From Flavobacterium microcysteis (GTDB lineage Bacteria > Bacteroidota > Bacteroidia > Flavobacteriales > Flavobacteriaceae): DNA of 64,000 bases. The stretch covers positions 496,001-560,000 of the forward strand of contig NZ_VFJE01000056.1 in the NCBI RefSeq assembly GCF_006385255.1, given 5' to 3'. Below, piece after piece: positions 17,758 through 26,571 of the stretch (positions are counted from its first letter, which is position 1; the number at the start of each line of letters is the position of its first letter). The position numbers and the translations under genes were made by a program. The notes below the pieces were generated by a model, which saw only the letters and a list, made by a program, of their open reading frames with translations, ran no database searches and was not told the origin of the DNA.

Positions 17758-18807
17758 ATGATTGATTATTTGATTGTCGGTTGCGGATTGGCTGGAATTG
17801 CGTTTGGTGAAACAGCCTCACAGCACAATAAATCCATTTTGTTTTTTGAAAATAATTCACAACGCTCTTCTAAAGTTGCGGGCGGATTGTATAATCCTGT
17901 AATTCTTAAAAGATATAGCGGCGTATGGAGAGCACAAGAACAGCTCGACCTGTTGCAATCTTTTTATAGAAATCTGGAAGCAAAACTGAATACCCGATTT
18001 AATTTCAAGACGCCGGTCTACAGAAAATTATTCTCAGTAGAGGAACAGAATGATTGGTTTTTGGCAACAGATAGAGTCGGATTGTCGCCTTTTCTTTCTT
18101 CAAAACTAGTTTCTAAAAAATATAAGGCAATAGACTCACCATATAATTTTGGTGAAGTTTTACAGTCAGGTTATGTTGACACTGATGTTTTATTGTCTAG
18201 TTATCGCAATTATCTGAAAGAAAATAACCTGCTGCAGGAAGATACTTTTGAGTATTCCGCTATAGGGTTTAAAGAAAATCATATCCAATATAAAGGAATT
18301 GAGGCTCGAAATATTGTTTTTGCTGAAGGCTATGGTATGGTTGGTAATCCTTATTTTGGACAATTACCTCTTAAGGGAACCAAAGGAGAACTGCTGATTA
18401 TTAAAGCGAAAGATTTAGACCTGGATGCCATAATCAAAGCGTCTGTATTTGTACTGCCTTTGGGTAATGATTTGTATAAAGTTGGAGCAACATACAGCTG
18501 GGAGGATAAGACCAATCTGCCTACAGAAGAAGGTAAAAAAGAGCTTTTGGAGAAGAGTAAAGAAGTCCTCCAATGTGATTTTGAAATTGTTGAACATCTG
18601 GCAGGAATCAGGCCAACAGTAGCAGATAGGAAGCCATTGGTAGGAACGCATCCAAAATACCGAAATCTTCATGTGCTCAACGGACTTGGAACGAGAGGTG
18701 TAATGATTGGTCCCGATATGGCAAAACAGTTATTTGAAAGTATCGAAATGGAGAAACCAATAGACAGTTCTGCAGATATTATGCGATTCAAAAAAATAAA
18801 GTGGTAG
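17758..18807 (+). CDS. FAD-dependent oxidoreductase (DAO family)
   Basis: A 349-residue flavoprotein. The N-terminal FAD-binding motif VGCGLAGIAFGE with GxGxxG occurs at residues 8-13, and the C-terminal part has GIRPTVADRKPLVGTHP and LNGLGTRGVMIGPDMA, typical of D-amino-acid oxidase/glycine-oxidase-like enzymes (PF01266). The substrate cannot be told from sequence. It stands alone between the gld terminator and a convergent DUF983 gene whose stop is 1 bp away. Confidence 0.88.
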   Translation: MIDYLIVGCGLAGIAFGETASQHNKSILFFENNSQRSSKVAGGLYNPVILKRYSGVWRAQEQLDLLQSFYRNLEAKLNTRFNFKTPVYRKLFSVEEQNDWFLATDRVGLSPFLSSKLVSKKYKAIDSPYNFGEVLQSGYVDTDVLLSSYRNYLKENNLLQEDTFEYSAIGFKENHIQYKGIEARNIVFAEGYGMVGNPYFGQLPLKGTKGELLIIKAKDLDLDAIIKASVFVLPLGNDLYKVGATYSWEDKTNLPTEEGKKELLEKSKEVLQCDFEIVEHLAGIRPTVADRKPLVGTHPKYRNLHVLNGLGTRGVMIGPDMAKQLFESIEMEKPIDSSADIMRFKKIKW

Positions 18808-18808
18808 C

Positions 18809-19198
18809 TTATTTTTTATCCCAGTCTTTATCATAATCAACAAACATATTGATCCAGATATTTCGGGAAATCCTCATAATGATAGGCATGAAAATAACGA
18901 GTGTGGCAATAATAGCAACAAAAGCAACTTTAAGATTAGTGCCCAGGAATAAATAGGAGATAACAAAAGCGGCTACCCCAAAAGCAATTCCTACGCCATA
19001 ACTCACATACATTGCCCCATAAAAAAAGGAAGGTTCTATTTTGTATTTTAAACCACAGTGACTGCATTTTTCATGCATTTTGAAAACGCTAGGCAGATTA
19101 TACGGATTTCTATCTATATACATCTTGTCATTCTGACATTTAGGACAAGTTCCTGTTAAAATACTATATAATTTGGATCCTTTTTTTAACATTTGCAA
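18809..19198 (-). CDS. DUF983 family membrane protein
   Basis: A 129-residue protein of the DUF983 family. Two CxxC pairs (Cys18/Cys21 and Cys45/Cys48) form a probable zinc ribbon, followed by FFYGAMYVSYGVG and two transmembrane helices (about 57-80 and 85-110). The function of the family is unknown. It is convergent with the FAD oxidoreductase gene and divergent from the ABC-F gene. The second Met (residue 3) is an equally possible start. Confidence 0.88.
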   Translation of the reverse strand: MQMLKKGSKLYSILTGTCPKCQNDKMYIDRNPYNLPSVFKMHEKCSHCGLKYKIEPSFFYGAMYVSYGVGIAFGVAAFVISYLFLGTNLKVAFVAIIATLVIFMPIIMRISRNIWINMFVDYDKDWDKK

Positions 19199-19226
19199 AA
19201 AATTTTGGTTGCCTGATTTGGCAGTA

Positions 19227-19234
19227 CAAATTTA
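19227..19234 (-). promoter_or_regulatory. -7 element of the DUF983 gene
   Basis: Minus-strand TAAATTTG matches TAnnTTTG, 28 bp before the start codon. No good -33 element was found. Confidence 0.45.
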
Positions 19235-19263
19235 CACATACAATTACAAAAAATATATAATAA

Positions 19264-21168
19264 ATGCTTAATATACATAATTTATCAGTTTCTTTTGGCG
19301 GAACCTATCTCTTTGAAGAAATTACTTTCAGACTTGGTGCTGGCGACAGGGTAGGTCTTGTTGGTAAAAACGGAGCAGGGAAATCCACCATGCTGAAAAT
19401 TCTTGCACGCGATATTGCTCCGGATACGGGAAGTATAGCTACCGAAAAAGAAGTGAGAATTGGCTTTCTTCGTCAGGATATCGACTTTGAGCAAGGACGA
19501 ACTGTCTTAGAAGAAGCATATGAAGCATTTACAGAGATAAAAATTGTAGAAAAAAAGCTGGAAGAAATCAATGAGCAATTGGTTACGCGAACTGATTACG
19601 AAAGTGAAGAATACAATCAGATTATTGAGGACCTATCCGATTATACACATCGTTTTGATCTGCTAGGCGGATACAATTATGTGGGCGATACCGAAAAGAT
19701 TTTATTAGGACTTGGTTTTAAGAGAGAAGATTTTAATAACCAGACCGAAACTTTTTCAGGTGGTTGGAGAATGCGTATTGAATTAGCGAAATTGCTTTTG
19801 CAGTCTAACGATATCTTATTGCTGGATGAGCCTACAAACCACTTGGATATTGAATCTATTATCTGGCTGGAAAACTTCTTGCGTAATTTCCCTGGTGTTG
19901 TAGTAATCGTTTCGCACGATAAGATGTTTTTAGATAACGTCACTAACAGAACCATCGAAATTTCTCTGGGTAAAGCCTATGATTTCAATAAGCCTTACTC
20001 ACAATATTTGCAGTTGCGTCAGGAAATCCGCGAAAAGCAATTAGCTACACAAAAGAATCAAGCGAAGAAAATAGAAGAAACAGAAAAACTGATTGAGAAG
20101 TTCCGTGCGAAAGCTTCAAAAGCATCGATGGCGCAGTCGCTTATCAAAAAACTGGATAAGGTTGAAAGAATCGAAGTGGACGAAGACGATAATTCTGTAA
20201 TGAACATTTCGTTCCCGGTTTCTGTAACTCCAGGAAAAGTAGTTATCGAAGCGGAAGACGTAACCAAAAGTTATGGCGATAAGACGATCTTAAAAGATAT
20301 TTCGCTTTTGGTGGAAAGAGGAAGCAAGATTGCCTTTGTAGGTCAGAACGGCCAAGGAAAATCAACTTTTATCAAAGCTATAGTAAACGATATTGATTAT
20401 ACGGGTACCATAAAATTAGGACACAACGTGCAATTGGGTTATTTCGCCCAAAATCAGGCTGAATATCTTGATGGTGAAATAACGTTGCTTCAAACTATGC
20501 AGGATGCCGCAAATGACACCAATCGCTCAAAAGTACGCGATATGCTGGGTTCTTTTTTGTTTAGAGGTGATGATGTCGAAAAAAAGGTAAAAGTGCTCTC
20601 AGGAGGCGAAAGAAACCGTCTGGCGCTTTGTAAATTGTTATTACAGCCTATCAACGTGCTTGTGATGGACGAACCTACAAACCACTTAGATATCAAATCA
20701 AAAAACGTATTGAAAGCTGCGTTGCAACAATATGAAGGAACTTTGCTATTGGTTTCTCACGACAGGGATTTCCTTCAGGGAATGTCGAATATCGTATATG
20801 AGTTCAAAAATCAAAAGATAAAAGAATATTTAGGCGATATTAATTTCTTTTTAGAGCAGCGTAATCTTGAAAACATGCGTGAGGTTGAAAAGAAAGATGC
20901 TGTCAAAAAAGAAGCTCCAAAAGATAAATCGTTATCCTATGACGAACAGAAAAAAAATAAAGCGCTTCAGAATAAATTGAGCAAAGTTGAGAGCCAGATT
21001 AAACAGCTGGAAATAGACATTCAGAAAGATGACAAGCTTTTGGAATCAGAATATGATAAACACATAGAAGACGCTTCTTTTTTTATTGCCTACAACAAAA
21101 AGAAAAAAGATCTCGATAATCTGTTAGAAGAATGGGAAACTGTTCAGATGGAAATCGAAAATTCTTAA
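19264..21168 (+). CDS. ABC-F family ATPase (translation factor type)
   Basis: A 634-residue soluble protein with two ATP-binding cassettes and no membrane domain. The first Walker A is GKNGAGKST (34-42) and the second GQNGQGKST, with ABC signatures FSGGWRMR and LSGGERNR and matching LLLDEPTNHLD / LVMDEPTNHLD Walker B segments. The linker between the cassettes is charged and helical, and the last 80 residues form a coiled coil as in Uup/YdiF-like members. ABC-F proteins act on ribosomes (translation rescue or antibiotic protection); which subgroup this is cannot be fixed by eye. Confidence 0.93.
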   Translation: MLNIHNLSVSFGGTYLFEEITFRLGAGDRVGLVGKNGAGKSTMLKILARDIAPDTGSIATEKEVRIGFLRQDIDFEQGRTVLEEAYEAFTEIKIVEKKLEEINEQLVTRTDYESEEYNQIIEDLSDYTHRFDLLGGYNYVGDTEKILLGLGFKREDFNNQTETFSGGWRMRIELAKLLLQSNDILLLDEPTNHLDIESIIWLENFLRNFPGVVVIVSHDKMFLDNVTNRTIEISLGKAYDFNKPYSQYLQLRQEIREKQLATQKNQAKKIEETEKLIEKFRAKASKASMAQSLIKKLDKVERIEVDEDDNSVMNISFPVSVTPGKVVIEAEDVTKSYGDKTILKDISLLVERGSKIAFVGQNGQGKSTFIKAIVNDIDYTGTIKLGHNVQLGYFAQNQAEYLDGEITLLQTMQDAANDTNRSKVRDMLGSFLFRGDDVEKKVKVLSGGERNRLALCKLLLQPINVLVMDEPTNHLDIKSKNVLKAALQQYEGTLLLVSHDRDFLQGMSNIVYEFKNQKIKEYLGDINFFLEQRNLENMREVEKKDAVKKEAPKDKSLSYDEQKKNKALQNKLSKVESQIKQLEIDIQKDDKLLESEYDKHIEDASFFIAYNKKKKDLDNLLEEWETVQMEIENS

Positions 21169-21173
21169 AAGTA

Positions 21174-21200
21174 AAAAGCCGGAACTTGTTTCCGGCTTTT
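21174..21200. terminator. Bidirectional terminator between ABC-F and App1-like genes
   Basis: Stem AAGCCGGAA (21176-21184) / TTCCGGCTT (21190-21198) with a 5-nt loop, flanked by an A-run on the left and a T-run on the right, so it can end transcription from both convergent genes. Confidence 0.9.
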
Positions 21201-22190
21201 TTATAAACTCTCATGAAAATACTGTGAAGTAATGCCTATTCGTTCTGAATGTTCAATGGCTTCTTTGCTGTTTTTGAAATAACAGGTATCAACTCCCATC
21301 GATTCCATGTTAGCCATAGCTTCAGCGGCTTTAGTTTTTTTGCTTTTGCCTGTCTGTCTGATATAAACGGCTTTTACCGTAACCGGAAAAATTTTGCAGA
21401 TGTTTTCGTATAAAAAAGGATCATGTTGCGAATCGTCTCCAAGCAAAACATATTTCAAATGCGGATAAAACTCCAAAACATGCTTGATCTTTTCAAATTT
21501 ATGATTGTGACTGCCTCTACCGGTAAAGAAAAAGTCTGTCAGACTGGTTTTAATGTCTTTTAAGAGCAATACGGCTTTAGGAAGTCCGTGTAGTTCTGTA
21601 AATTGAGTAATAAGCCTATAGAGGTTCCATTCGCTGCTAGAAACATAAAAAAAAGCATTCTTCTCTGTATGGCTATCTCTGCCGGCAGAACTCAAAGCAT
21701 GGTAATGTGGCACAACATCTTCAAAAATCTTACGATCGTTCACATTCCTAAAAAGAAGGATATACAGTTTTTTGAAAGGATTTCGGGTATGGGAAACCAA
21801 AAAAGTATCATCAATATCCGATATAAAGCCCCAGTTTCCTTCATGTGGCCTGATATAACTGCCTTTGCTTGAGATTTCTTTATTATTATGGTAGGTACTG
21901 ACTTTGTATTCGTTCCAGCCATACGCCAGATCCCGAGACAGTGGAATGCAAAATTTGAAATAACCATCATCCAGACTTTTTGTATGGATTTTCATGCCAT
22001 GGTGTTCCAGATAAACAGAAGCATTTTTTTGTGTCTTTATCTGAAACATACGGATAACCGACTTGGCGTTCTTGAAATTTTTCTTCTGGAAATCGTAATC
22101 TTCTTTCGTTGTTGGCTTAAAAATATGCCCCATCACAATCAGTTCCTGATCATTTGCATAACCTCGGTATAACTTTAGGATTGGCTTCAT
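21201..22190 (-). CDS. DUF2183 / App1-like phosphatidate phosphatase domain protein
   Basis: A 329-residue protein. The catalytic HAD-like motif DIDDT at 125-129 (Asp125, Asp127, Thr129) lies in GFISDIDDTFLVSH, followed by YVSSSEW and LLGDDSQHDP, the pattern of the App1 catalytic domain (PF09949). Yeast App1 is a Mg-dependent phosphatidate phosphatase. The N-terminal 120 residues look like a beta-rich domain. It is divergent from a lipid kinase gene 60 bp away; the pair could interconvert phosphatidate and diacylglycerol, which is inference. Confidence 0.88.
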   Translation of the reverse strand: MKPILKLYRGYANDQELIVMGHIFKPTTKEDYDFQKKNFKNAKSVIRMFQIKTQKNASVYLEHHGMKIHTKSLDDGYFKFCIPLSRDLAYGWNEYKVSTYHNNKEISSKGSYIRPHEGNWGFISDIDDTFLVSHTRNPFKKLYILLFRNVNDRKIFEDVVPHYHALSSAGRDSHTEKNAFFYVSSSEWNLYRLITQFTELHGLPKAVLLLKDIKTSLTDFFFTGRGSHNHKFEKIKHVLEFYPHLKYVLLGDDSQHDPFLYENICKIFPVTVKAVYIRQTGKSKKTKAAEAMANMESMGVDTCYFKNSKEAIEHSERIGITSQYFHESL

Positions 22191-22250
22191 AAATGTTTTA
22201 TATTTATATAACGAAATAACAAATTACAAAAATTATAGCATACATAAGCC

Positions 22251-23126
22251 ATGAACACGCAAAAGAATTATATTCTGGTAGTTAACCCAATATCTGGTGA
22301 TGTTGATAAAACTGAAATTATTGACGAAGCTAAAAAATTTGCGGCAAAGGCAAACATACATCTGGTTATTTATGAAACAACCGGTAAAAATGACGAGTCC
22401 GAAATCCAAAAACTACAAGAAAAAAACAAGGCAGAGAGAATCATAATTGCGGGTGGAGACGGCACGATTAAGATGGTTGCGGAGGCTATAGAAAATCATG
22501 AAGTAATTTTAGGAATACTGCCTGCTGGTTCTGCTAACGGACTTTCTGTCGATCTCAATCTTCCGGACAGTCTGGAAGAAAATCTCGAGATTGCTTTTAA
22601 TAGTGATTATATGGAAATGGACATGATTTCCATTAATGGTAAAAAAAGCCTACATCTGAGCGATATTGGAATCAATGCCGAATTGATTAAGAATTATGAG
22701 AACAGCAGTATTCGCGGCAAGTTAGGATATGCTTTGCAGGCTATCAATACGCTTGCAGGTCTTAAAGCTCCATTCCAGGCTGTTATAGAAACACATCTTG
22801 GGCGTATTGAAACGGAAGCCAGAATGGTGGTAGTGGCCAATTCACAGAAATATGGCACCGGCGTTGCAATCAATCCCGATGGCGTAATGAACGATGGTAA
22901 GTTTGAAATAGTAATCCTCAAAAACCTTGACCTGATTGTTTTCAGTAAAATACTCTCAGGAAATATGCCCATAGAAAATGGTGATGTAGAAATCATATCA
23001 ACAGATAAAGCAGTCATTACGACTAATTCGCCGGCAAGTTTTCAAATTGATGGAGAATACTGTGGCGAAGTAACTCTTTTGGAAGTGGAAATTTTGCCAA
23101 ATCAGATGAGGGTGGCGGTTCCTTGA
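22251..23126 (+). CDS. Diacylglycerol/lipid kinase family protein
   Basis: A 291-residue member of the DAGK-catalytic family (YegS/DgkB type). It has NPISG at 12-16, the nucleotide-binding GGDGT at 68-72 and LPAGSANGLSVDL, in which an alanine precedes the usual NGLA-like loop. The C-terminal half ends in the family's beta-sandwich with FQIDGEYCGEV. It is likely to phosphorylate a lipid or sphingoid base at the inner membrane. A second paralogue lies at 41404-42285. This copy stands alone, divergent from the App1-like phosphatase. Confidence 0.9.
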   Translation: MNTQKNYILVVNPISGDVDKTEIIDEAKKFAAKANIHLVIYETTGKNDESEIQKLQEKNKAERIIIAGGDGTIKMVAEAIENHEVILGILPAGSANGLSVDLNLPDSLEENLEIAFNSDYMEMDMISINGKKSLHLSDIGINAELIKNYENSSIRGKLGYALQAINTLAGLKAPFQAVIETHLGRIETEARMVVVANSQKYGTGVAINPDGVMNDGKFEIVILKNLDLIVFSKILSGNMPIENGDVEIISTDKAVITTNSPASFQIDGEYCGEVTLLEVEILPNQMRVAVP

Positions 23127-23460
23127 GAAGGTACTAAGGCGCTAAGGTTCTGAGTGGCTAATGTTGTGTGTTTTGTTGTAAAAGGAGAAGTGGTTGAAAG
23201 TAAACATTTTTATGTATCCTTTTATTTGGTATTGATTTATCAAATCTGTGTAATCATTTTAATCTGTGGCTAAAAAAAAGCGGCTGAGAAGCTAAGATTC
23301 TGAGGTACTAAGTTTAATAGACTTCTTAAATCTGCGTAATTATTTTAATCCGTGATAATCTGAGTTCCAAAATAATAAAGAGGCGCTAAGGTTGGGTGTT
23401 TTATGTGTAAAAGAAGTAAATTTTTGTATCTTCTTTGATTTGACATAAACTTCTTGATAA
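23127..23460. repeat. Intergenic region with decayed dispersed repeats
   Basis: A 334-bp spacer without a gene. Degenerate copies of two phrases recur: GGCGCTAAGG at about 23135 and 23383, with related AGCTAAGATTCTGAG at about 23290, and AATCTGTGTAATCATTTTAATCTGTG at about 23240-23275 with a diverged copy at 23325-23360. These match the vocabulary of the elements at 1916-2138 and 63258-63310. No promoter or terminator stands out. Confidence 0.6.
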
Positions 23461-24609
23461 TTATTTAAAAGGATTTCGTTCTTTCCAAGCCAGTTCAGGT
23501 TCTAAATAGCCAAAAATACGAGAGATAAAAAGATTGATAAAAGAATTATGGTGTTTGATAAACCCATACATTTTTTCTGGGATAGCACCCACAGAGCTTT
23601 TGATTTCTAAAGCTGTCCTTGCAAAAATAATCTGCTTGAATCCTTTGTTTATGGAATGACAAACCATGTCATACAGCATATTGAGGTAAAGCATCTTTTC
23701 TTTTTGATGATTTTCATCATACCCTAAAAAGTAAGTATCTACAGCATCACCATTTTTAATAAGAGTATTGAAACCAATCATCTTTTCGCCTTCAAAATAA
23801 CCATAAAACAGAAAGTTGTCTTTAAGGTGCAGTTTGAAGTTGGAAAAATGATGCTCAGGAAGATAAAAAGTATTGAACGGTGCATTTTTAGCCACGCAGT
23901 AATACAAGTCATAAATGGCCCTTTCCTGTTTTTGAATTTCTTCTAAAGAGAGTTTCTTTTTAATTAGGCTTTCTGATTTTTTCCGTGCCCTTTTATATTG
24001 GTCACGGTATTTTTTATTTAGTGCATTTATATAATCAGCTGCATCTTTCCAGTTCTCCCTGATAGTAAAGACCATATTAGGCTGTGTACTGAATTGGTAA
24101 AACTCATCAAATTCAGACAACTTGAAATGTTTAGCATCTTCTTTTTCAAAATCTTTGAATACCGTAATATGGGTGCTGATTCCTTTTTCACGTAATTTTT
24201 TTTCAATTTCTACGGATGCTTTTTTTAGCAATTTTAAACCATCAGCGTAGGGAAGGTCGGTGTCAAAAGCTAAAGCATTTTGGCCAGTAAACATATTATT
24301 TCCAATAATCAAGACTTTAGAGCTAAAGTTCTTGAAAATGAATTTTCGTATTGAAGTTTTTGCGCAATTGTCTCTTTCTCCATAAGAATTGACCTGACTC
24401 AGGTCTAAAAACTGTGAAAGCGCAATCCCCAAAAGTTTTTCGTCCTTAAAAAGACCAATAAAATGGCAAGTCATATTTTCAGGTGCTGCCGTTTCTAGTA
24501 TTTTTAAATATGCTTTTGAAAGAAAGATGTTAGCCGATGCGAGGCTATCCCAATCGTTAGGAAGTTCAGAAGTTGAAGTAAAAAGCCTAAAGCTTAAAGT
24601 TGTTTCCAA
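23461..24609 (-). CDS. GNAT/FemAB-like acyltransferase family protein
   Basis: A 382-residue protein without signal peptide. The C-terminal half contains a GNAT-like core (YGYFEGEKMIGFNTLI, VDTYFLGYD) and a basic KKYRDQYKRARKK segment; the whole resembles FemAB-like acetyltransferases common in Flavobacteria. The only in-frame start near the 5' end is a TTG at 24609: a stop codon lies two codons upstream and the next Met is at residue 47, inside the conserved part. The start directly follows the terminator of the gene upstream. Substrate unknown. Confidence 0.7.
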   Translation of the reverse strand: METTLSFRLFTSTSELPNDWDSLASANIFLSKAYLKILETAAPENMTCHFIGLFKDEKLLGIALSQFLDLSQVNSYGERDNCAKTSIRKFIFKNFSSKVLIIGNNMFTGQNALAFDTDLPYADGLKLLKKASVEIEKKLREKGISTHITVFKDFEKEDAKHFKLSEFDEFYQFSTQPNMVFTIRENWKDAADYINALNKKYRDQYKRARKKSESLIKKKLSLEEIQKQERAIYDLYYCVAKNAPFNTFYLPEHHFSNFKLHLKDNFLFYGYFEGEKMIGFNTLIKNGDAVDTYFLGYDENHQKEKMLYLNMLYDMVCHSINKGFKQIIFARTALEIKSSVGAIPEKMYGFIKHHNSFINLFISRIFGYLEPELAWKERNPFK

Positions 24610-24618
24610 TTGCTAAAA

Positions 24619-24658
24619 AATAATAAATCCCGCCCTAAATAGGAATAAGGCGAGATTT
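24619..24658 (-). terminator. Terminator after the DUF1761 gene
   Basis: On the minus strand a stem AAATCTCGCC / GGCGGGATTT (plus-strand arms 24649-24658 and 24625-24634, one mismatch) is followed by an ATTATTTTTT tract. It lies 15 bp after the DUF1761 stop and just before the GNAT gene start. Confidence 0.65.
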
Positions 24659-24673
24659 TATGATGATATAAAT

Positions 24674-25156
24674 TTAAATCCAGGCGCAAATAATTCCACC
24701 CATTATAGTCAGATTCACAATCCAATAACCGGAATTGATAAAAATAAATTTCCAGCTTTTTCTTTCAAACATGGCATTGATGGCAACCAGTGGGAATGTG
24801 AAAAACAATCCGGTCATGAAACCGTGTAAAGCGCCGTGTTTGAATGTTCTGTAGGCCGTTCCATATTGTGCCATGAAAGCATCATAAACAGGGCCGACTT
24901 TCTTAGGGTCTCCGCCAGTAACTCCTAAAACTCCCCATTGGTGGATAACCAAAAATTGCAAAATAAAAGCCATCAAAAAAGCGAATACAATGCTGAGTCC
25001 AAAAATTTTAGCCATGTTGGCGCCTTTTAATTTTTCTTCTGTAAGTCCGGCCGAATTCATCCAGGCAGTTCCAAAGACTTTTGGGTTATACCAGATAAAA
25101 CCGACAACCAGTGTCGATAATGCTGCAACGAGCAATGCTAAAAAATTTACTTCCAT
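24674..25156 (-). CDS. DUF1761 family membrane protein
   Basis: About 160 residues with four hydrophobic helices (near 4-24, 45-68, 108-130 and 136-158) and the DUF1761 features WYNPKVFGTAWM and GLFFTFPLVAINAMFE. Function unknown. I use the ATG at 25156 rather than one 10 codons upstream, because a good -7 promoter element lies at 25184-25191 and would overlap the longer start; MEVNFLALLVAAL is also the usual beginning of such proteins. Confidence 0.88.
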   Translation of the reverse strand: MEVNFLALLVAALSTLVVGFIWYNPKVFGTAWMNSAGLTEEKLKGANMAKIFGLSIVFAFLMAFILQFLVIHQWGVLGVTGGDPKKVGPVYDAFMAQYGTAYRTFKHGALHGFMTGLFFTFPLVAINAMFERKSWKFIFINSGYWIVNLTIMGGIICAWI

Positions 25157-25183
25157 GATTGATTTGTTTAAGAGTTTGTCATT

Positions 25184-25217
25184 CAAAGATAAGTAAATAA
25201 CTTAACATTAAATTAAG
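25184..25217 (-). promoter_or_regulatory. Promoter of DUF1761 gene with possible upstream boxes
   Basis: Minus-strand TATCTTTG (25184-25191) fits the TAnnTTTG -7 element. Just upstream (25201-25217) CTTAAC and ATTAAG occur with an 11-bp period, resembling the CTTAAG boxes seen upstream of two other operons in the window. The boxes are weaker here. Confidence 0.4.
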
Positions 25218-25236
25218 AATATATCGGTAAAAAGGC

Positions 25237-26571
25237 TTAATTCTGAGAAAGTGATAAATTTCCTGCTAATTCTTTTAGATTAATTTCAGATACCTTAGCA
25301 GCGTATTGCGCATTGCTATTTCTAACTTTTGCGTTGACATAATTAAGTTGTGCTTCACGGAATTCCAATGGTGCAATAGTACCGATTTTGAACTTGGCCA
25401 AAGTAATGTCAAGGTTTTCTTTTGCAATTTCTTCGTTTTTAGATTCAAGTTTGGTCAATTCCAGATTGGTCAGGTAAGTCTGGTAAGCAGAAGACAATTG
25501 CGACCTCAAAGTTTGTAATTGCTGTTCGACAACAATCTTAGAGTTTTCTACCTGAATCTTAGCCGCTTTTTCATTTCGGTTTTGAAGTCCGCCATTAAAA
25601 ATGTTCATACTTGCATTAAAGCCATAAGTAAATCCTTGTCCGGTAGACTGGGTGATAAAGCCTAAAGAAGCTTCGGTTCGTGAAAAATTATAACCTGATG
25701 TAATATTTACAGTAGGATAGCGACTGGCCTTGACTTGTTTGAGCTGTAATTCGCTAATCCGTTTATTGATAATCTGGGTTTGCAGTTGCGGATTTTGCTT
25801 TTCGGCTAAAGTCATCAGTTCCGGAAGCAGGAGTGTTTCGTCAATTGCAATTTCATCTACTACGGCAAATTCTGTTTTTACATCCCTGCCTAAAATTTCG
25901 TTCAGATAGATTTTAGTATTGGCATACAGTTCTTTCTGTCGAAGCAAAGTAGTAGTGTCCGTATTCAGGTCAACTTTTGCATTTAGGACTTCCAATTTTG
26001 ATGCTTTTCCAATCTTATAGCGATTGTCGGCTGTAGTAACTCTTAAATTGGAGATTACGATAGCAGTATCAAGTGCTTTTAGTTGCTGTTGTTGCTGTAC
26101 TAAATTATAGTAAGTCGAAATAACATCAGAAACTTTAGTAAAGATGGCAAGCTTAAGTTCAGCGTCACCTAATTTTTCTAATTCTTTTAACTGATCATAA
26201 CGGGCAAACATTCGGAATCCGTCAAAAACAGTCCAGTTTAAGGCAACCCCATAATTAAGGTTCATATTTCTGGCGTTGTTAAGCTTGCGTTCTGAACCGT
26301 CAGATTGTGTTTGTGTGGTATTCTGGATACTGTTATTGTCTGTTACGTTGGCATTCAATTGCGGCATTACACCTGCATTGGCAAGACTAACGTTCTGCTG
26401 GTCGATTTTTAAATCGTTGCTGGCAATTTTTATCTCGTAATTGTTTTCCAAAGCAATCTTTACCGCATCTTCGACAGTTAGTATTTGCTGCGCTTTAGCT
26501 GTCATTGCAATGGCAAAAAAGAAAGCAATCTGAAAAAATATCTTAGTATTCATGCGATTATTCTTTTTCAT
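25237..26571 (-). CDS. TolC-family outer-membrane channel
   Basis: A 444-residue outer-membrane efflux protein. A signal peptide of about 27 residues ends AKAQQ, followed by ILTVEDAVKIALENNYEI and two OEP repeats with long coiled-coil helices (PF02321 twice). It provides the exit duct of the RND pump encoded upstream; its start overlaps the RND gene by 14 bp. A Met six codons later (26553) would still overlap the end of the RND gene region and gives an equally good signal peptide. Confidence 0.93.
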   Translation of the reverse strand: MKKNNRMNTKIFFQIAFFFAIAMTAKAQQILTVEDAVKIALENNYEIKIASNDLKIDQQNVSLANAGVMPQLNANVTDNNSIQNTTQTQSDGSERKLNNARNMNLNYGVALNWTVFDGFRMFARYDQLKELEKLGDAELKLAIFTKVSDVISTYYNLVQQQQQLKALDTAIVISNLRVTTADNRYKIGKASKLEVLNAKVDLNTDTTTLLRQKELYANTKIYLNEILGRDVKTEFAVVDEIAIDETLLLPELMTLAEKQNPQLQTQIINKRISELQLKQVKASRYPTVNITSGYNFSRTEASLGFITQSTGQGFTYGFNASMNIFNGGLQNRNEKAAKIQVENSKIVVEQQLQTLRSQLSSAYQTYLTNLELTKLESKNEEIAKENLDITLAKFKIGTIAPLEFREAQLNYVNAKVRNSNAQYAAKVSEINLKELAGNLSLSQN

